A DNA stretch of 64,000 nucleotides from Flavobacterium sp. ASV13 (GCF_000745775.1 NZ_JQJY01000005.1:62001-126000); one strand, 5' to 3'; positions 32,708 through 41,815 are shown, counted from the stretch's first letter. Translations and numbers: made by a program. The notes: generated by a model from the letters alone, not told the origin.

Positions 32708-34399
32708 TTATTTTTGTTGGCTTCTAAAAAAATGAGTTTCAAAAACAGCGACATTTCCAACATTATCAGTCACTTCGACTTTTAAATCATTTGCTCCTTC
32801 AGCCACTAATGTATCATCAAAAGTATGTGTAATTTTTCTGGTTTTATTATCATATTCAAATAAAATCCAATTTCCGTTTAAATAGCCATTATACGATTTA
32901 ATTCCAGATGCAGCATCGCTAATTGTTAATTGAATTTTCTTTACATCACTAATCCATTTATCCTGAATTGATTTAGTGATCGCAATTTTCGGAGCAATTG
33001 TATCGAGAACTAACCCAAATTGCCCCAGCGTTTTTGATTTTGCTGTAAAAACATCTCCTTTTCTGGAAGTTGCATTATAACTTCCACTTCTTCCAATAAA
33101 AAGTTTATCACGCAAAGCTTCATCATATGAATCATCTTTAATAGTAACTGTAAAATTGGAATGTACCGGAATTACATCTTCGTGAACATAAATTTTATTG
33201 TTTTTTACATCAAAATTCAGATTGAAATCATCGTAAAAAGTTCCAGCCGGAAAAAATACCGACATATTATCTTTTTCAAAATTAGCATCTCTGTTTGCTT
33301 TGATAAAATAGGGCGAAGTTGCAGGTGTTTCAGCAACAACAGGAGTTGCAGTATCATATTCAACAGGAACATTAATCGTAGTCATATTTCCAAAAAAATC
33401 CGAAACTTCAATTCGATACATTGAAGCTAAATTCGGCTCGACCGGAATAATTCCACGTAACGAATCGGTTTTAATAATGCTTAAAGCAAAAGGCGTTTTC
33501 ATAAAAAGCTTCTGCACGCGCTGACCTGATTTTTTATATTTCGGATAATCAATAAAAGCATTGATGTAACGCATTTCATCAAACGAATAAGTATTGAACT
33601 GATAATTATAATTTTGATTTCCGTTTAAAAAAGTTGAAACATTAAAAACGCCATTTTTATTTCCTGAAACATCATCAAAATCAACAGCTGTTATTCCGAA
33701 ACCGATTTTCCCATTCGCTTTTACTTTTCCAGCCAAATAGGTACCATCTTTTTGAAGCGACAAATTCAGCATCAACGGCTGTTTCGACTGATTAGCCGCT
33801 GTGTTTTCCATTGGATAAACATAAAGATTCGAAACCGATGGCTTTTTGGTATCCATTAAATTTTTATCAAACCCAAAAAATATCGGATTAATTACAAATT
33901 CCGTTTTGGTATCCCGAATTTCAAAATGGAGATGCGGTCCTTCAGAAGATCCCGTGTTACCAGAAAGCGCAATTAACTGACCTTTAGTTACAGGCAATTC
34001 ATCAGGCTTTGGGAACATTTCAATCTCAAAAGCTTTTTCTTTATAATGTGTTTTTTGAATATAGTCCTGAACAGGCCCAATTGCAGTCTGCAAATGTCCA
34101 TAAACAGAAGTATAACCATTAGGATGCGTGATATAAATACATTTTCCGTTGCCAAAAGTAGAAATTTTGATTCTCGAAATATAACCATCAGCCACAGCAT
34201 AAACATTCAATCCTTCTCTTTGATTTGTTTTCAAGTCAAAACCAGCATGAAAATGGTTTGGTCTCAACTCTCCAAAATTTCCGGAAAGCTGCATCGGAAT
34301 ATCAAGCGGGGCGCGAAAATAATCTGTAGGGTATTGAGTCTGAGCACAAATAAATTGGCAGAATAACAGGGTCAATATCGAAAATCTCATAAGCAACAT
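32708..34399 (-). CDS. M23 family zinc metallopeptidase (secreted)
   Basis: A 563-residue protein with signal peptide to about FICAQ (residue 19). The M23/LytM domain is at the N-terminal side: NHFHAGFD (zinc ligands His51 and Asp55), YVYGHLQ-like VYGHLQT (about 96-102) and the third ligand in GPHLHFEIRD (about 165-174). The remaining 350 residues are beta-rich with repeated Ig-like segments and no motif I can name. It would cleave peptidoglycan cross-links or peptide stems in the periplasm. It heads the operon with the TonB receptor, bitopic protein and EF-hand lipoprotein. Confidence 0.88.
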   Translation of the reverse strand: MLLMRFSILTLLFCQFICAQTQYPTDYFRAPLDIPMQLSGNFGELRPNHFHAGFDLKTNQREGLNVYAVADGYISRIKISTFGNGKCIYITHPNGYTSVYGHLQTAIGPVQDYIQKTHYKEKAFEIEMFPKPDELPVTKGQLIALSGNTGSSEGPHLHFEIRDTKTEFVINPIFFGFDKNLMDTKKPSVSNLYVYPMENTAANQSKQPLMLNLSLQKDGTYLAGKVKANGKIGFGITAVDFDDVSGNKNGVFNVSTFLNGNQNYNYQFNTYSFDEMRYINAFIDYPKYKKSGQRVQKLFMKTPFALSIIKTDSLRGIIPVEPNLASMYRIEVSDFFGNMTTINVPVEYDTATPVVAETPATSPYFIKANRDANFEKDNMSVFFPAGTFYDDFNLNFDVKNNKIYVHEDVIPVHSNFTVTIKDDSYDEALRDKLFIGRSGSYNATSRKGDVFTAKSKTLGQFGLVLDTIAPKIAITKSIQDKWISDVKKIQLTISDAASGIKSYNGYLNGNWILFEYDNKTRKITHTFDDTLVAEGANDLKVEVTDNVGNVAVFETHFFRSQQK

Positions 34400-34511
34400 T
34401 TTTGCTAAGATAAAAAAATAAGAACCGAAATCCGAGGATTTGGCTACAAAAATACAATTAACTGAATTTCATCACTTTGTCTATTTTAACTACAAAAAAA
34501 TCGATAAAAAA

Positions 34512-34541
34512 TTGCATTAATAAAAAGGAATACTAACTTTG
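34512..34541 (+). promoter_or_regulatory. Bacteroidota promoter of the zapA operon
   Basis: TTG at 34512-34514, 19 nt spacer, TAACTTTG at 34534-34541. It fits the consensus closely; the start codon is 28 bp further on. Confidence 0.7.
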
Positions 34542-34569
34542 TATGATTAAGTAATGAATAGGATTTATA

Positions 34570-34860
34570 ATGAGTGTAATTGCCGAAATAATTGATACTC
34601 TTGAATATAAAGTCGAGAAGCTTTTTGAAAAATCAAAAGGTTTGGAGAAAAACAATCAGGATTTACAATTAGAATTAGCCAAAGCTGAGCAAATCATCCA
34701 GAAACAATCTGAAGAAATTGAAGCTTTGAAGAAGCAATATGAGACACTTAAAATAGCCAATTCGTTGCTCGGCAGCGACAATAACAAGAGAGAGACAAAG
34801 CTTAAAATAAATTCATTAATTCGCGAAATTGATTACTGTATAGCACAACTATCAGATTAG
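34570..34860 (+). CDS. Small coiled-coil protein upstream of zapA
   Basis: A 96-residue almost fully helical protein: heptad-like runs cover about 8-60 (VEKLFEKSKGLEKNNQDLQL, QIIQKQSEEIEALKKQYETL). It has no signal or membrane segment. It is 6 bp before zapA and shares a promoter with it, so I infer a division-associated helper of ZapA (comparable in size to ZapB-like coiled coils), but I do not recognise a named family. Confidence 0.75.
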   Translation: MSVIAEIIDTLEYKVEKLFEKSKGLEKNNQDLQLELAKAEQIIQKQSEEIEALKKQYETLKIANSLLGSDNNKRETKLKINSLIREIDYCIAQLSD

Positions 34861-34866
34861 TAAAAC

Positions 34867-35160
34867 ATGGACGGAAAGCTTAGAATCAAAATATCAATTG
34901 CAGATCGTGTTTATCCATTAACGGTTGAGCCATCTCAGGAAGAAGGACTTAGAAGTGCTTCTAAAAAAATTGATGCGATGATAAAGCAGTTCGAAGAGAA
35001 TTACGCAGTTCGCGACAAACAAGATGTATTAGCTATGTGTGCATTGCAATTTGCATCACAAGTTGAACAAAAACAAATTGATAACGCAATCGATGGAGAA
35101 GAAACCATCGAAAGAATTAAGAAATTAAATTCGCTATTAGATCAATATCTCGAAAAATAA
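34867..35160 (+). CDS. zapA: Cell division protein ZapA
   Basis: A 97-residue ZapA: begins MDGKLRIKISIADRVYPLTV, then an N-terminal globular part (1-60) with SQEEGLRSASKKIDAMIKQF, and a C-terminal helix (LAMCALQFASQVEQKQ, TIERIKKLNSLLDQYLEK) for tetramer formation. It stabilises FtsZ filaments at mid-cell. The 6S RNA gene follows immediately, as in many bacteria including E. coli, and rny follows that. Confidence 0.9.
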   Translation: MDGKLRIKISIADRVYPLTVEPSQEEGLRSASKKIDAMIKQFEENYAVRDKQDVLAMCALQFASQVEQKQIDNAIDGEETIERIKKLNSLLDQYLEK

Positions 35161-35183
35161 ACGTTCTTTACAGAAACTAAGAT

Positions 35184-35349
35184 ACTGCCTACATTAGTTC
35201 ACAATTGGTAAACTCAACACTAACAATTTAGAATGAGCAAATCGTCGCTACTATAGTACGCCCTCCTTTTGGCTGGGAAACTTGAACAGTGAGTTAGCTC
35301 AAAACTTGTCTTTACGAGTTTATACAAGCAATTAATGTAGGCTTTTTTT
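35184..35349 (+). ncRNA. ssrS: 6S RNA
   Basis: A closing stem GCCTACATTA (35187-35196) pairs perfectly with TAATGTAGGC (35333-35342), followed at once by a T-run that can terminate. The interior forms an imperfect rod with a large central region (CGTCGCTACTATAGTACGCC, CTTTTGGCTGGGAAACTTG, GAGTTAGCTC pairing with GAGCAAATC). The site between zapA and rny is the known location of Bacteroidota 6S RNA. 6S RNA binds RNA polymerase holoenzyme by mimicking an open promoter. Exact ends are approximate. Confidence 0.88.
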
Positions 35350-35369
35350 ATATATAAACCCTAACAAAC

Positions 35370-36929
35370 ATGGACATCATAACGATCATTATTGGTATTG
35401 TAGGAATTGCAGCAGGTTTTGCAATTGCTAAAATCATCGAAAAAAGTAATATTTCTAATCTAATCAAAAACGCTAAAAAAGAGGCAGCTTCCATTTTAAA
35501 AGATGCTAATTTAGAAGCTGAAAATATTAAAAAAGATAAAATCCTTCAGGCAAAAGAACGTTTTATCGAATTAAAATCTGAGCACGAACAAGTTATTTTA
35601 GCAAGAGACAAAAAAGTTGCTGAAGTAGAAAAACGCGTGCGCGATAAAGAATCTCAGGTTTCAAATGAACTTTCGAAAGCTAAAAAAGTAAACGACGATT
35701 TTGAAGCTAAAACTCAGGAATACATTAATAAAATTGAGATCCTAGACAAAAAACAAGCTGAAGTCGACAAATTACACAAAAGTCAATTACAGCAGCTTGA
35801 AGTAATTTCAGGATTATCTGCCGAAGAAGCAAAAGAGCAATTAGTTGAAGGCTTAAAAGCTGAAGCTAAGAGCAAAGCTATGTCGCATATTCAGGATACT
35901 ATTGAAGAAGCTAAACTTACTGCACAACAGGAAGCTAAAAAAATCATTATCAATACTATTCAAAGAGTTGGAACTGAAGAGGCGGTTGAAAACTGTGTTT
36001 CTGTTTTCAACATTGAATCTGATGATGTAAAAGGTAGAATTATTGGTCGTGAAGGACGTAACATTAGAGCTTTAGAATCTGCAACAGGTGTAGAAATTAT
36101 TGTTGATGATACTCCGGAAGCTATTATCCTTTCTTGTTTTGATCCAGTTCGTAGAGAAATTGCTCGTTTGTCATTGCACAAATTAGTAACTGACGGACGT
36201 ATTCACCCAGCAAGAATCGAAGAAGTTGTTGCCAAAACAGCAAAACAAATCGACGACGAAATTATTGAAGTTGGTAAACGTACTGTAATCGACTTAGGAA
36301 TTCACGGATTACACCCTGAATTGATTAAAGTTGTGGGAAGAATGAAATACCGTTCTTCTTATGGACAAAACTTATTACAGCACTCTAGAGAAGTTTCTAA
36401 ACTTTGCGGTATCATGGCTGCCGAATTAGGCTTAAATGTAAAACTGGCAAAAAGAGCTGGTTTGCTTCATGATATTGGTAAAGTTCCAGATACAGAAAGT
36501 GATTTACCTCACGCACTTTTAGGAATGCAATGGGCTGAAAAATATGGTGAAAAAGAAGAGGTTTGCAACGCAATTGGAGCACACCACGACGAGATCGAAA
36601 TGAAATCATTATTATCTCCAATTATTCAGGTTTGTGATGCTATTTCAGGAGCAAGACCAGGTGCAAGACGCCAGGTTCTTGATTCATACATTCAGCGTTT
36701 GAAAGACCTTGAAGAAGTGGCTTACGGATTTAGTGGAGTTAAAAATGCTTATGCAATTCAGGCAGGTAGAGAACTTCGTGTAATTGTAGAAAGCGAAAAA
36801 GTTTCGGATGACAATGCAGCAAATTTATCATTTGAGATTTCACAAAAAATACAAACTGAAATGACTTATCCAGGTCAGGTGAAAGTAACCGTAATTAGAG
36901 AAACAAGAGCAGTTAACATTGCGAAATAA
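35370..36929 (+). CDS. rny: Ribonuclease Y
   Basis: A 519-residue membrane-anchored endoribonuclease. An N-terminal helix (about 3-22) anchors it, a long coiled coil runs from 25 to 190 ([20 protein letters not shown] and onward), a KH domain follows (about 210-275: [20 protein letters not shown]), then the HD domain with HDIGK (about 365-370) and [10 protein letters not shown]. It starts mRNA decay. The 6S RNA gene immediately upstream may be transcribed with it or end before it. Confidence 0.96.
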   Translation: MDIITIIIGIVGIAAGFAIAKIIEKSNISNLIKNAKKEAASILKDANLEAENIKKDKILQAKERFIELKSEHEQVILARDKKVAEVEKRVRDKESQVSNELSKAKKVNDDFEAKTQEYINKIEILDKKQAEVDKLHKSQLQQLEVISGLSAEEAKEQLVEGLKAEAKSKAMSHIQDTIEEAKLTAQQEAKKIIINTIQRVGTEEAVENCVSVFNIESDDVKGRIIGREGRNIRALESATGVEIIVDDTPEAIILSCFDPVRREIARLSLHKLVTDGRIHPARIEEVVAKTAKQIDDEIIEVGKRTVIDLGIHGLHPELIKVVGRMKYRSSYGQNLLQHSREVSKLCGIMAAELGLNVKLAKRAGLLHDIGKVPDTESDLPHALLGMQWAEKYGEKEEVCNAIGAHHDEIEMKSLLSPIIQVCDAISGARPGARRQVLDSYIQRLKDLEEVAYGFSGVKNAYAIQAGRELRVIVESEKVSDDNAANLSFEISQKIQTEMTYPGQVKVTVIRETRAVNIAK

Positions 36930-36948
36930 TTCTCTTTTAAACATAAAT

Positions 36949-36982
36949 AAAAAAGGCTATCTAAACAGATAGCCTTTTTTAT
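36949..36982. terminator. Terminator between rny and the histidine kinase gene
   Basis: 12-bp stem AAAAGGCTATCT / AGATAGCCTTTT with A- and T-runs; serves both converging genes. Confidence 0.88.
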
Positions 36983-37007
36983 TTTATAATTATTTGAAAA
37001 AATAAAA

Positions 37008-38528
37008 TTACAGATCGCCAAATATAATTTTAAAACTTGTCCCAACTCCTACTTCACTTTCAACACAAATACTCCCTTTCATCGCTTCGATTTGATTTCG
37101 AGTGATATAAAGGCCAATTCCACGCGCATCTTCGTGTTTATGGAATGTCTTATACATTCCGAATAAAAGATCGCCATGAATAGCCAAATCGATTCCTAAA
37201 CCATTATCTGTAATCTTCAACGATTTATAACCATCAGGCTCAATCGCAAAATCAAAAACAATTAAAGGGTCACGATCAGGATGCGCATATTTAATTGCAT
37301 TTGTTGTAAAATTCAGCAAAACACTTTCAAGATACGCCGGATTAAAATTAATTGTCAAATAATTGGGCACATTGTTTACTATCGTAACATTTTTTCGCTT
37401 ATCATAACCATTTATGGCTGCAATTGTTTTTTCAATATATTCACAAAGTTTCAAGGGAACAACTGCAATATTGATATTGCTTTGGGTTTTTACAATTTGG
37501 GTTAAATTTGAAATTGTGTCATTCAAATCATTCGAAACGGTTCTTAAATGAACGAGCATTTCACTTATGGTTTGTTTATCAACATCGGCATCTATAAAGT
37601 CCAAAATTGATTTTATATTCCCTGCCTGAGTATTTAGATTGTGTGAAACAATATGCGAGAAATTTAGCAACCGGCTATTTTGATCACTGTATAGCTTCAT
37701 TGTTTTTAAAAGCTCCAGCTCTTTTTCTTTTTGCTGAGAAACATCCGTATGTGTTCCGATTACTCGCAAAGGCTTGCCATTTTCATCGCGTTTTATCACT
37801 TTTCCGCGATCGAGAATCCATTTATAATTCCCGCTTGAAGTCATTACACGATGGTAATTTTCGTAATATGGAATTTTGTTATCAAAATGCTCATGAATGT
37901 CTGAATAATATTTTGGAAGATCGTCAGGATGAACAATTTTATCCCAGCGTTCCGGATCATCAAAAACATCTGTCGATTCTACTTCTAAAATTTTAAGCGA
38001 AAGCGAAGAATAAAAAACCCGATTGGTCACCATATCCCAATCCCAAATTCCAACTGTAGAAGCGTCTAAGGCAAATTGAAAACGTTCTTCGGATATTCGA
38101 AGCCTTTCTTCTTTATCTTTTAAATCTGTAATATCAGAAACATGACCAAAAAAACTCACGTTTCCATCTGGAGATAATTCCGTTTTTGAAGCTACTTTAA
38201 ACCAGCGAAGTCCTTTTTTGGGCAAAACTGCTCTAAACTCAACTTCCCAAGGTTTAATTTCTTTTCGCGCTTTAACTAAAGACTGAAAAAACAAATCCCG
38301 ATCCTGCTGAAAAATTCTATCGTAGACAATAAACTTAATATCGTTTGTAAATTCTTTTGCAGAAATCTCAAAAATATCATCAGCCGATTTGCTGACAAGG
38401 GGAAAAGAATAGTTGTTATTGTTATCGATTACAAATTGAAAAAGCAAATCAGGCATTTCAGCCAACAATTTTTTGTAAAAATTATTTACTTCCAGACAAT
38501 CTTCATTTCCATACAAATCAAAAACCAT
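37008..38528 (-). CDS. PAS-domain sensor histidine kinase (orphan)
   Basis: A 506-residue kinase; ATG 38528 is used because the longer version starts at a TTG. Two PAS/PAC regions are visible (about 20-145 and 150-270, the latter with RFQFALDASTVGIWDWD and RVIGTHTDVSQQK). The phosphoacceptor helix is FSHIVSHNLNTQAGNIKSIL (His about 297), and the ATPase domain has the N-box NFTTNAIKYAHPD, G1 ITDNGLGID and G2 GIGLYITRNQIEAMKG. No membrane segment, so it senses a cytoplasmic signal. No response regulator gene is adjacent. Confidence 0.88.
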   Translation of the reverse strand: MVFDLYGNEDCLEVNNFYKKLLAEMPDLLFQFVIDNNNNYSFPLVSKSADDIFEISAKEFTNDIKFIVYDRIFQQDRDLFFQSLVKARKEIKPWEVEFRAVLPKKGLRWFKVASKTELSPDGNVSFFGHVSDITDLKDKEERLRISEERFQFALDASTVGIWDWDMVTNRVFYSSLSLKILEVESTDVFDDPERWDKIVHPDDLPKYYSDIHEHFDNKIPYYENYHRVMTSSGNYKWILDRGKVIKRDENGKPLRVIGTHTDVSQQKEKELELLKTMKLYSDQNSRLLNFSHIVSHNLNTQAGNIKSILDFIDADVDKQTISEMLVHLRTVSNDLNDTISNLTQIVKTQSNINIAVVPLKLCEYIEKTIAAINGYDKRKNVTIVNNVPNYLTINFNPAYLESVLLNFTTNAIKYAHPDRDPLIVFDFAIEPDGYKSLKITDNGLGIDLAIHGDLLFGMYKTFHKHEDARGIGLYITRNQIEAMKGSICVESEVGVGTSFKIIFGDL

Positions 38529-38671
38529 ATAATAACATTTATGCAAAATTGGGTCGTTTTTACCTCTTAAATCATTAAACGTGCAGTTCGTCGATTTTAT
38601 TTACTTTTAGTAGAAATTATCATACAATATATTAATTTTTGAAATAAAAATTAGCTTTAAAGCAAAAAAAA

Positions 38672-39568
38672 TCACTTTCTTGGATGAAAAGTATGCATTA
38701 CTTCCTTTAAAAAACTTCGATCCAAATGCACATAAATTTCGGTTGTTGTAATCGACTCGTGCCCGAGCATTAATTGAATTGATCGTAAGTCGGCGCCATT
38801 TTCTAAAAGATGTGTGGCAAAGGAATGACGCAATGTATGCGGACTAATATTTTTATGCAAACCAACTCTCACAGCCAAATCTTTTATAATGGTAAAGATC
38901 ATTGCACGAGTAAGCTGATTTCCTCGTCGGTTCAAAAACAATGTATCTTCAAATCCTTTTTTGATAATCAGATTAGGGCGCACTTCATCTTTATAAATCT
39001 CAATATATTTTTTGGTTAACTTCCCAATCGGCACAAAACGTTCTTTATTTCCTTTTCCTGTTATTTTTATAAATCCTTCATCAAAATATAAATCCGATAT
39101 TTTTAATGTGGTTAATTCTGAAACACGAAGACCGCAGCCATATAACGTTTCAAGTATAGCCCGGTTTCGTTCTCCTTCATTCGAACTTAGATCAATTGCT
39201 GCAATTAAAGCGTCTATTTCTTCAACAGATAAAGTATCAGGTAATTTTCTCCCAGTTTTTGGACTCTCGATTAATTCCAGCGGATTATCATTTCTATAAT
39301 CTTCAAAAATCAAATAATTAAAAAAGCTCTTCAATCCAGAAATTATTCTGGCCTGTGAGCGCGGATTTACTTCTTTCGCAACCGAATAAATAAACTGCTG
39401 TAAAGTTTCATCTGAAATTTTTACTGGCGAAATCTCAATTTTATTTTGTTCTAAAAAAAGGCATAACCGCTCAATATCAAACCCATAGTTTTCGATTGTG
39501 TTTTTAGACAAGCCTCTTTCGATTCGCAAATACGATTGATAATCTTTTATATATCGGTCCCAATTCAT
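38672..39568 (-). CDS. xerD: Tyrosine recombinase XerD
   Basis: A 298-residue site-specific recombinase, the usual length. The N-terminal core-binding domain (1-90) contains YLRIERGLSKNTIENYGFDI; the catalytic domain has Arg in YGCGLRVSELTTL (about 145-157), Lys in ITGKGNKERFVPIG, His-x-x-Arg in SPHTLRHSFATHLLENGADL (about 243-262), and the Tyr nucleophile in TTTEIYVHLD. It resolves chromosome dimers with XerC at dif. It is a housekeeping Xer rather than an element integrase: no att-like repeats or cargo lie around it. Confidence 0.92.
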   Translation of the reverse strand: MNWDRYIKDYQSYLRIERGLSKNTIENYGFDIERLCLFLEQNKIEISPVKISDETLQQFIYSVAKEVNPRSQARIISGLKSFFNYLIFEDYRNDNPLELIESPKTGRKLPDTLSVEEIDALIAAIDLSSNEGERNRAILETLYGCGLRVSELTTLKISDLYFDEGFIKITGKGNKERFVPIGKLTKKYIEIYKDEVRPNLIIKKGFEDTLFLNRRGNQLTRAMIFTIIKDLAVRVGLHKNISPHTLRHSFATHLLENGADLRSIQLMLGHESITTTEIYVHLDRSFLKEVMHTFHPRK

Positions 39569-39597
39569 AATTACAAAGTAAATACTTTTTAGAAATA

Positions 39598-39634
39598 AAA
39601 AAACCTTCCTGAAGTTAAGAGGAAGGTTTTAAAA
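39598..39634 (-). terminator. Terminator of outer-membrane barrel gene 1
   Basis: ACCTTCCT / AGGAAGGT hairpin; on the minus strand the flanking A-run gives the T-run. Confidence 0.75.
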
Positions 39635-39652
39635 ATATAATTCTTTTCAAAA

Positions 39653-40276
39653 TTAGAATTTGTATCCTACAGATAATGAGAAAACACCGTTATGAAGTTT
39701 TGAATCATCACCATCTTGCGTTTTTGCAATATTTGCTAATCCAAGATTGTATCTAATATCTGCCGAAAAATGATCTGTAAAATCATAACCCGCTCCAAGG
39801 TTTAAACCAAAGTCAAGTGACTCAAAAAAATCTTTAGCATCCATCTCGCTTGAACCATTAAAACCATCAACTTTTGCTTTCATTTTAGCCGAAGTTAAAA
39901 ACCCAATTTGAGGACCAGCCTGAATATTAAATTGTTCTGCAACATAATATTTAAACATCACAGGAATGTTAATGTATGAAAGATTAAAATTCACATCTGT
40001 AGTATAAGTTCCACTAGGAAGCTCAACTTCTTGATTTTTTACTTTTGCTCCTTGCGTTGAATAGAGAATCTCTGGCTGGATAGCAAACTTATCAGAAAGC
40101 TTTATTTCTGCAAATCCTCCAACATTAAACCCTGCTTTAGATTTAAAATTAAGACCTTCTGTATCACCTGAAATATTCGAAAGATTGAAACCTCCTTTTA
40201 ATCCAAATTTAACATCTTGTGCATTTGCAAAACCAAATGCCATAACTGCAACTGCAGATAAAATAAGTTTTTTCAT
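39653..40276 (-). CDS. Outer-membrane beta-barrel protein (porin-like), paralogue 1
   Basis: A 207-residue eight-stranded-type barrel with signal peptide MKKLILSAVAVMAFGFANAQ. The mature start is DVKFGLKGGFNLSNISGD and the middle has LSDKFAIQPEILYSTQGAKV and FNIQAGPQIGFLTSAKM; the end VFSLSVGYKF has the terminal Phe expected for barrel assembly. It is a close paralogue of the proteins at 40366, 41237 and 42057. Such barrels are structural or small-solute proteins; no specific function can be read. Confidence 0.85.
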   Translation of the reverse strand: MKKLILSAVAVMAFGFANAQDVKFGLKGGFNLSNISGDTEGLNFKSKAGFNVGGFAEIKLSDKFAIQPEILYSTQGAKVKNQEVELPSGTYTTDVNFNLSYINIPVMFKYYVAEQFNIQAGPQIGFLTSAKMKAKVDGFNGSSEMDAKDFFESLDFGLNLGAGYDFTDHFSADIRYNLGLANIAKTQDGDDSKLHNGVFSLSVGYKF

Positions 40277-40310
40277 TTTTTTGATTTCTTTGTTTTTTGA
40301 TTATTTTTTT

Positions 40311-40353
40311 TCAAAAAAAAGCCTTCCGTTATTTAAACGAAAGGCCATTTTTT
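40311..40353 (-). terminator. Terminator of outer-membrane barrel gene 2
   Basis: GCCTTCCGTT / AACGAAAGGC stem (one mismatch) between A-run and T-run. Confidence 0.7.
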
Positions 40354-40365
40354 TCTTTTATTTTA

Positions 40366-40923
40366 TTAGAATTTATATCCTACAGATACAGAGAAAACAC
40401 CGTTGTTAGTTTTGAAATCTGCTTCGTCTGGAACATCAGCAATATTTGACAAACCTACATTGTAACGTACTCCAGCAAAAAAGTGTTCTGTAAAGTCGTA
40501 ACCTGCTCCGAAATTAACTCCAAAATCTACGCTTTTAAAAGAATCTTTAACATCTTCATCTTCACTTTTTGCAGATAATAAAAATCCTACTTGAGGTCCA
40601 GCTTCAATGCTTAATTTTTCGATTACGTAATATTTTGCCATAACTGGAACATTCAAATAAGAAAGTTTCAACGTAGAGTCAAAACCATCCTCACTAAAAT
40701 CTGCTCCTTGCCCAGAAAACAAAACCTCTGGCTGCACTGCAAATTTGTCACTTAGTTTAATTTCAGCTAAAGCGCCAACGTGAAAGCTTGTTACACCGTC
40801 GCCATCTAAATCACCGCCAAGACTAGCAAAGTTCAAACCTCCTTTTACTCCAAATTTAACATCTTGAGCATTTGCAAAACCAAATGCCATAACTGCAACT
40901 GCAGATAAAATAATTTTTTTCAT
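40366..40923 (-). CDS. Outer-membrane beta-barrel protein, paralogue 2
   Basis: A 185-residue barrel with signal peptide MKKIILSAVAVMAFGFANAQ, almost identical to that of paralogue 1, and the same blocks: DVKFGVKGGLNFASL, KLSDKFAVQPEVLFSGQGA, LSIEAGPQVGFLLSAK and FSVSVGYKF at the end. Its middle loops differ (SEDEDVKDSF). A TATATTTG-like box on the minus strand (complement of 40954-40961) lies 31 bp before the start. Identity to its neighbours points to tandem duplication. Confidence 0.85.
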   Translation of the reverse strand: MKKIILSAVAVMAFGFANAQDVKFGVKGGLNFASLGGDLDGDGVTSFHVGALAEIKLSDKFAVQPEVLFSGQGADFSEDGFDSTLKLSYLNVPVMAKYYVIEKLSIEAGPQVGFLLSAKSEDEDVKDSFKSVDFGVNFGAGYDFTEHFFAGVRYNVGLSNIADVPDEADFKTNNGVFSVSVGYKF

Positions 40924-41040
40924 TCTAATTTATTTTGGTTAAAATTAATGGGCCAAATATAGAAGCACCATAACGAAAAACCTTACGGAAAAGCGTAAAA
41001 GCAAAATTTCTTTATGATTTTTTAAAAATTTGATTACAAT

Positions 41041-41123
41041 TCGAGCCTCATTTTACTCCAAATTTAACTTCCTAAGCATTCATAAATACAAATGCTACAG
41101 CTACATAAGCATATAAAAAACAT
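41041..41123 (-). pseudogene. Decayed 5' fragment of a fifth barrel paralogue
   Basis: On the minus strand the sequence runs ATGTTTTTTATATGC, then GTAGCATTTGTATTTATGAA, TGCTTAGGAAGTTAAATTTG and GAGTAAAATGAGGCTC. It aligns with the signal peptide and mature start of paralogues 1-3 (GCATTTAGTAATGCTCAGGA, AACTAAATTTGGAGTAAAAG). CAG became TAG and GGA became TGA, so it cannot be translated through. Only about 80 bp is left; the barrel itself is gone. Confidence 0.75.
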
Positions 41124-41190
41124 CTTTTTTTATTCTTATGACTTTTTTCTTTGATTAAATTAATTAACAATAAATAATATAATACGAATA

Positions 41191-41220
41191 AAAAAAGCCT
41201 CCTGATTAGGAGGCTTTTTA
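41191..41220 (-). terminator. Terminator of outer-membrane barrel gene 3
   Basis: 12-bp perfect stem AAAAAGCCTCCT / AGGAGGCTTTTT with GATT loop. Confidence 0.88.
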
Positions 41221-41236
41221 AATATAATTAGAAAAA

Positions 41237-41815
41237 TTATTTGAATTTATATGCTAAAGTCAATGCCAAAACACTGTTTTTTGGACTGTCATAGTACTCA
41301 TCAATATCATCAACATCATAATCAGCAATGTTTGATAAACCAACTGTGTAACGAATTCCTGCTGAAAAATTATCAGTAAAGTTATAACCAAGTCCAAAGT
41401 TAAATCCTGTATCGACAGATTTAAAATTATCTTTTACATCCTCTCCTTCATTTTTGGCAGAAACCAAGAAACCAAGTTGTGGACCTGCTTCAGCTGTAAA
41501 CTGTTTTGTAATATAAAATTTAGCCAAAACCGGAACATTGATATAGCCTAATTTGATATCAGAATCGCCACCAGCAAATTCAATTTTTGCACCTTGTGCT
41601 GAGTACAAAACCTCTGGCTGAATAGATAATCTGTCAATAATTTTAATCTCAGCAAAACCTCCAACCTGAAAGCCTACTAGAGATTTGGCATCCCAATAAT
41701 CTCCGCCAGCAAAAGTTGTGATATTAAGACCTCCTTTTACTCCAAATTTAGTTTCCTGAGCATTACTAAATGCAAAAGCCATTAGTGCAATGGCAGATAA
41801 AATAAGTTTTTTCAT
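41237..41815 (-). CDS. Outer-membrane beta-barrel protein, paralogue 3
   Basis: A 192-residue barrel; signal peptide MKKLILSAIALMAFAFSNAQ, mature ETKFGVKGGLNITTF, then DRLSIQPEVLYSAQGAKIEF and FTAEAGPQLGFLVSAKNEGE. It ends VLALTLAYKFK, with one Lys after the terminal Phe, unlike its siblings. Loops are acidic (YDVDDIDEYYD). It shares the cluster's overall length and block order and is the closest intact relative of the decayed fragment downstream of it. Confidence 0.84.
   Translation of the reverse strand: MKKLILSAIALMAFAFSNAQETKFGVKGGLNITTFAGGDYWDAKSLVGFQVGGFAEIKIIDRLSIQPEVLYSAQGAKIEFAGGDSDIKLGYINVPVLAKFYITKQFTAEAGPQLGFLVSAKNEGEDVKDNFKSVDTGFNFGLGYNFTDNFSAGIRYTVGLSNIADYDVDDIDEYYDSPKNSVLALTLAYKFK

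Larger units (their letters stand above)
40924..41236. other. Intergenic gap with a decayed barrel gene fragment and a terminator
   Basis: A 313-bp stretch without intact gene. It holds a promoter-like box for paralogue 2, the pseudogene fragment at 41041-41123 and the terminator at 41191-41220. The remainder is AT-rich without other signals. Confidence 0.75.

Noticed and set aside
34570..34860. Toxin-antitoxin pair with zapA
   Set aside because: The second gene is clearly ZapA and the first is a long coiled coil sharing a standard promoter; a division role fits better.
38672..39568. Tyrosine recombinase as phage or element integrase
   Set aside because: Length and motifs match housekeeping XerD; there are no flanking att repeats, cargo or tRNA target, and neighbours are core genes.
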